Source: Deltaproteobacteria bacterium RBG_13_52_11
Lineage (GTDB): Bacteria > Desulfobacterota > B13-G15 > RBG-16-54-18
NCBI GenBank assembly: GCA_001797745.1
Contig: MGQF01000006.1
Span: 1-5,059, forward strand
Direction of reading: 5' to 3'
DNA: 5,059 nucleotides
The notes beneath the pieces were generated by a model. That model had not been told where the DNA came from and searched no databases. It saw only the letters and a list, made by a program, of their open reading frames with translations. The position numbers and the translations under genes were made by a program. Below are positions 4,210 through 5,059 of this stretch, one piece after another (position 1 is the stretch's first letter; each line of letters begins with the position of its first letter).

Positions 4210-5059
4210 CTAAATCAACTTCGCGGCCTGGCGAGCAGCGATGAGCACCGGGTCCCATACCGGAGAATAGGGGGGGGCATAGCTCAGATCCAGGTGGACC
4301 ATCTCCTGCACCGTGAGCCCTGCGTGCAGGGCAGTGGCAAGGATATCGATTCTTTTGGCCGCCCCTTCTGCACCCACGATCTGTCCACCCACCAACCTGC
4401 CGCTCCCTTTCTCTGCGAAGACCTTTACGGTGATCCGTCCGGCCCCTGGATAGTAACCCGCTCGTGTGCTGCTCTCGATCTTTCCGCTGACGTAGTGCCA
4501 GCCGAGCTGCTTGAGCTCCCTTTCCTGGAGGCCGGTGCGGGCTACCTCCACAGCGTAGATCTTGCTCACCGCGGTCCCCACCACTCCGGGAAAGGTGGCA
4601 GAGCCGCCGCCGATGTTGATGCCGGCTACATGTCCCTGTTTATTGGCAGCGGTAGCGAGGGCTATGTAAAATGGCCTGCGGCTTATCAGATGAAAAGACT
4701 GGACGCAATCACCCGCAGCCCAGACACCCTCCACGTTAGTTTGCATCCTCTCGTTCACCGCGATGGCACCCTTTTCTCCGAGCGCGATGTCGGTCCCTTG
4801 TGCCAGCGTCGTATTGGGGCGCACCCCCATCCCCAAGATCACTATATCGGCAGGCAGGGTACGCTTGTCCGTGACCACGGCCTGCACCTGTCCCTTGCTG
4901 ACCTCAAAGCCCTGGAGGGACTCTTCCCTATATAGTTTGACCCCCACCGCGATCAATGCCTCAGAGACGAGCTCTCCCATGTCGGGGTCGAGCGTGAGCA
5001 TCACCTGGGGTGTCCGCTCGATTAGGGCGACCTCCATGCCGCGCCGAACCAACGCCTCC
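4210..5059 (-). CDS. FAD-dependent pyridine nucleotide-disulfide oxidoreductase, CoA-disulfide/persulfide reductase or NADH oxidase type (N-terminus outside window)
   Basis: The frame is open at the right edge; the visible 282 residues are roughly the last three fifths of a protein usually near 450 residues. The first part is the end of the NAD(P)H-binding domain (ALVRRGMEVALIER), followed by the ILGMGVRPNT motif, the second FAD-binding motif TNVEGVWAAGDC, and a complete C-terminal dimerisation domain with GRLVGGQIVG and the LDLSYAPPYSPVWDPV stretch, whose tyrosine is typical of CoA-disulfide and NADH-dependent persulfide reductases. The first FAD motif and the catalytic cysteine (SFxxC region) are outside. 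No C-terminal rhodanese domain follows, since the protein stops soon after WDPVLIAARQAA. The family uses NAD(P)H to reduce CoA disulfide, persulfides or O2; the TusA/DsrE neighbours favour a sulfur substrate (inference). It is separated from tusA by 146 bases with its own promoter, so it need not be in the same operon. Confidence 0.9.
   Translation of the reverse strand, partial: EALVRRGMEVALIERTPQVMLTLDPDMGELVSEALIAVGVKLYREESLQGFEVSKGQVQAVVTDKRTLPADIVILGMGVRPNTTLAQGTDIALGEKGAIAVNERMQTNVEGVWAAGDCVQSFHLISRRPFYIALATAANKQGHVAGINIGGGSATFPGVVGTAVSKIYAVEVARTGLQERELKQLGWHYVSGKIESSTRAGYYPGAGRITVKVFAEKGSGRLVGGQIVGAEGAAKRIDILATALHAGLTVQEMVHLDLSYAPPYSPVWDPVLIAARQAAKLI

Noticed and set aside
4294..4935. 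A 213-codon open frame on the plus strand opposite the disulfide reductase gene
   Set aside because: It lies entirely antisense to a well-supported flavoprotein gene and its translation has no recognisable domain; it is a by-product of high GC on the opposite strand.

Overview
All six genes supported in this window are read from the minus strand, so transcription runs from high to low coordinates. In that order they are: the end of an FAD/NAD(P)H disulfide (CoA-disulfide or persulfide) reductase; a TusA-like sulfur carrier; a DsrE-like protein; an IscS-family protein; an IscU scaffold with an extra C-terminal domain; and the first 421 residues of a copper-type P-type ATPase. No RNA gene, insertion sequence or CRISPR array is visible. 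No stretch without a gene exceeds 150 bases.

The core is a compact sulfur-transfer and Fe-S assembly locus (about 4151 to 1398). A good sigma70-like promoter sits just upstream of tusA. tusA and dsrE are 9 bases apart, dsrE and iscS are separated by 102 bases holding a long imperfect stem, and iscS and iscU overlap by 4 bases (ATGA). The IscS-like protein closely resembles the Archaeoglobus fulgidus IscS type. It keeps the mobile-loop cysteine (C324) but has Asp (D201) where cysteine desulfurases have the PLP-binding lysine, so it is probably not a desulfurase. Its IscU partner keeps all scaffold ligands but is fused to what I read as a degenerate half of a thioredoxin reductase, without its CxxC and with a damaged nucleotide-binding loop. 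A run of nine A (sense strand) sits exactly at the junction of the two domains. One extra A would end the protein at 128 residues, a normal stand-alone IscU length.

A plausible working model (inference) is that sulfide or TusA/DsrE-carried persulfide supplies sulfur, IscS supplies a cysteine ligand or docking platform rather than making persulfide, and IscU builds the cluster. The neighbouring CoA-disulfide/persulfide reductase-type enzyme fits a reduced-sulfur economy. Downstream, after two small palindromes, lies a copper exporter with an N-terminal YHS metal-binding domain and two heavy-metal-associated (HMA) domains.

The window suggests an anaerobic bacterium living with sulfide, perhaps a Desulfobacterota-like sulfate or sulfur reducer. 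This rests on gene content only and is not a firm assignment. The tusA-iscU block looks clearly more AT-rich than the flanking reductase and ATPase genes, which would fit acquisition from elsewhere.
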